Shown piece after piece: positions 4,775 through 5,568 of a DNA stretch of 5,568 nt. The notes under the pieces are model-generated. The model was not told the DNA's origin. It did no database searches and was given only the letters and a program-made list of their open reading frames with translations. The DNA lies in contig DAOWJM010000144.1 in NCBI GenBank assembly GCA_030640325.1, positions 1-5,568 on the forward strand, read 5' to 3'. The stretch comes from Dehalococcoidia bacterium (lineage in GTDB: Bacteria > Chloroflexota > Dehalococcoidia > Dehalococcoidales > BS750m-G39). The translations under genes were made by a program, and so were the position numbers. Within the stretch, counting starts at the first letter, position 1. Each line of letters opens with the position of its first letter.

Positions 4775-5568
4775 TATCTAGCCTCCGTATCAAAACAAGC
4801 AATAGCCACCACCCTATCACCGGGGTCGAGCTTCATCAGCCTTACCCCCTGGGTGCTCCTACCCTGAATGGTGATGCCCTTTCTGGGGTCTTTCTCCTTC
4901 ACCGGGGTCTGGATGACAATGCCCTCAGCCGATATAATCATTGCCTGCTGAGATAGAGAGACCACCGTGGCAGCAGCAATTTTATCCGTTTTTTCAATAA
5001 GCTTAAACGTCCTGACCCCACCACCAGCACGATGTTGCCTGTGATAGGCGTCAACCGGGGTGAGCTTACCGAAGCCTCTTGCAGTTACGGTTAAAACATA
5101 GGCACCTGGATAGACAATATCCATGCTGACTACCTGGTCATCAGGGCTTAAACGGATACCACGCACCCCGCCGCTGGTTCTGGAGGCAGCCCTTAACCCA
5201 GATACAGCAACCCTGATGGACTGTCCTTCTTGAGTCACTAAAAGGGCATCGTCCTTGTCAGTGGCCAAGCGGGCCGCTACCAGTTCGTCTCCCTTTTCCA
5301 AATCCATGGCAATAAGCCCGCTACTTCGCACTGCACTAAATTTATCCACCGTTGTCTTTTTCACTTCCCCACGGCTGGTAGCCATCAGTAAATAGGCACC
5401 CGGACTGAAATCAGCTAATGCCACCATAGCGGTAACTCTCTCATCGTCAGTAACGGAGAAAAGGTTAATCACCGCCGTACCTTTAGCAACTCGGGAGCTA
5501 TCGGCTGGGATTTCATAGCACTTTAGATGGAAGACCCTGCCCCGATTAGTAAAGAATAGTAAGTTGTC
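4774..5568 (-). CDS. gyrA: DNA gyrase subunit A, C-terminal beta-pinwheel domain (5' part outside window)
   Basis: GyrA is the breakage-reunion subunit of DNA gyrase, which introduces negative supercoils. The window holds its last 264 residues, and the frame stays open to the right edge. The first visible residues contain LLFFTNRGRVFHLKCYEIP, the hallmark of the first pinwheel blade just after the GyrA-box, so the box, the catalytic Tyr and the N-terminal domains lie outside. Later blade strands of the same pattern follow (AYLLMATSRGEV, DALLVTQEGQSI, AYVLTVTARGFG, QAMIISAEGIVI). A GRSTQGVRLMKLDPGDRVVAIA segment near the end is typical of the last GyrA blade. A QHRAGGGV segment resembles a degenerate GyrA-box. 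There is no long acidic tail such as that of E. coli GyrA. The stop TAG overlaps the SDR GTG by one base. A GTG at 5472 is internal Val, not a start. A ParC-like paralogue is less likely given the blade-1 sequence. Confidence 0.94.
   Translation of the reverse strand, partial: DNLLFFTNRGRVFHLKCYEIPADSSRVAKGTAVINLFSVTDDERVTAMVALADFSPGAYLLMATSRGEVKKTTVDKFSAVRSSGLIAMDLEKGDELVAARLATDKDDALLVTQEGQSIRVAVSGLRAASRTSGGVRGIRLSPDDQVVSMDIVYPGAYVLTVTARGFGKLTPVDAYHRQHRAGGGVRTFKLIEKTDKIAAATVVSLSQQAMIISAEGIVIQTPVKEKDPRKGITIQGRSTQGVRLMKLDPGDRVVAIACFDTEAR
4782..4786 (-). promoter_or_regulatory. Shine-Dalgarno site for the SDR inside the 3' end of gyrA
   Basis: On the minus strand GGAGG lies 7 nt before GTG 4774, within the Thr-Glu-Ala codons near the gyrA terminus. 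It supports the GTG as the true SDR start and re-initiation by ribosomes finishing gyrA at the adjoining TAG. Confidence 0.75.

Noticed and set aside
4361..4867. Plus-strand open frame of 168 codons across the SDR start and the gyrA end
   Set aside because: It is antisense to two well-supported genes, and its protein is rich in Ser, Leu and Pro with no recognisable motif. It is a reading-frame shadow.
5470..5472. GTG as a possible start of a short separate gyrase-like gene
   Set aside because: The frame continues without a stop to the window edge, and the upstream 32 residues are clear GyrA sequence, so the codon is internal Val.

Overview
This is a bacterial housekeeping or lightly accessory region. 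It holds five complete genes and two that run off the window edges. There are no mobile elements, CRISPR arrays, tRNA or rRNA genes that I can see. Intact frames, strong Shine-Dalgarno sites, mixed ATG/GTG/TTG starts and dense packing point to an ordinary chromosome. The TIGR03960-type radical SAM protein and the DUF1847 protein are both common in anaerobes. Together with the style of the HIT, MBL and GyrA proteins, this makes an anaerobic Chloroflexota (Dehalococcoidia-like) bacterium my best guess. That is an inference from protein resemblance recalled from memory, not a measured placement.

Layout. At the left edge a 21-codon tail of an unidentified plus-strand gene ends at 66 and meets, tail to tail, a minus-strand HIT-family nucleotide phosphorylase/hydrolase gene (70-543). 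A 127-bp divergent intergenic region (544-670) follows. It carries a good sigma70-type promoter for the HIT gene and a second, unusual promoter-like arrangement placed almost on top of the next start codon. From there three plus-strand genes are spaced 33 and 30 nt apart and look like one operon: an RNase Z/PhnP-like metallo-beta-lactamase-fold hydrolase (671-1447), a Cys-rich DUF1847 protein (1481-2155), and a B12-binding-like radical SAM protein of the TIGR03960 type (2186-4018, TTG start).

On the right, two minus-strand genes converge on that operon. The 3' part of gyrA (4774-5568, cut by the window edge) is followed directly by a short-chain dehydrogenase/reductase (4007-4774). The two share the G of a TAGTG stop/start junction, so translation is probably coupled. 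The SDR and radical SAM genes overlap tail to tail by 12 bp across a perfect 10-bp palindrome, so both proteins end in Leu-Ser-Ala.

How the genes may work together. The three-gene plus-strand operon is the most interesting unit. All three products are predicted metalloproteins (binuclear metal hydrolase, Cys-rich protein, [4Fe-4S] radical SAM enzyme), and to my knowledge none has an assigned physiological substrate. The HIT, SDR and GyrA proteins are recognisable families. The only novelty there is the gyrA-SDR coupling. I found nothing that clearly amounts to a new defence or mobile system.
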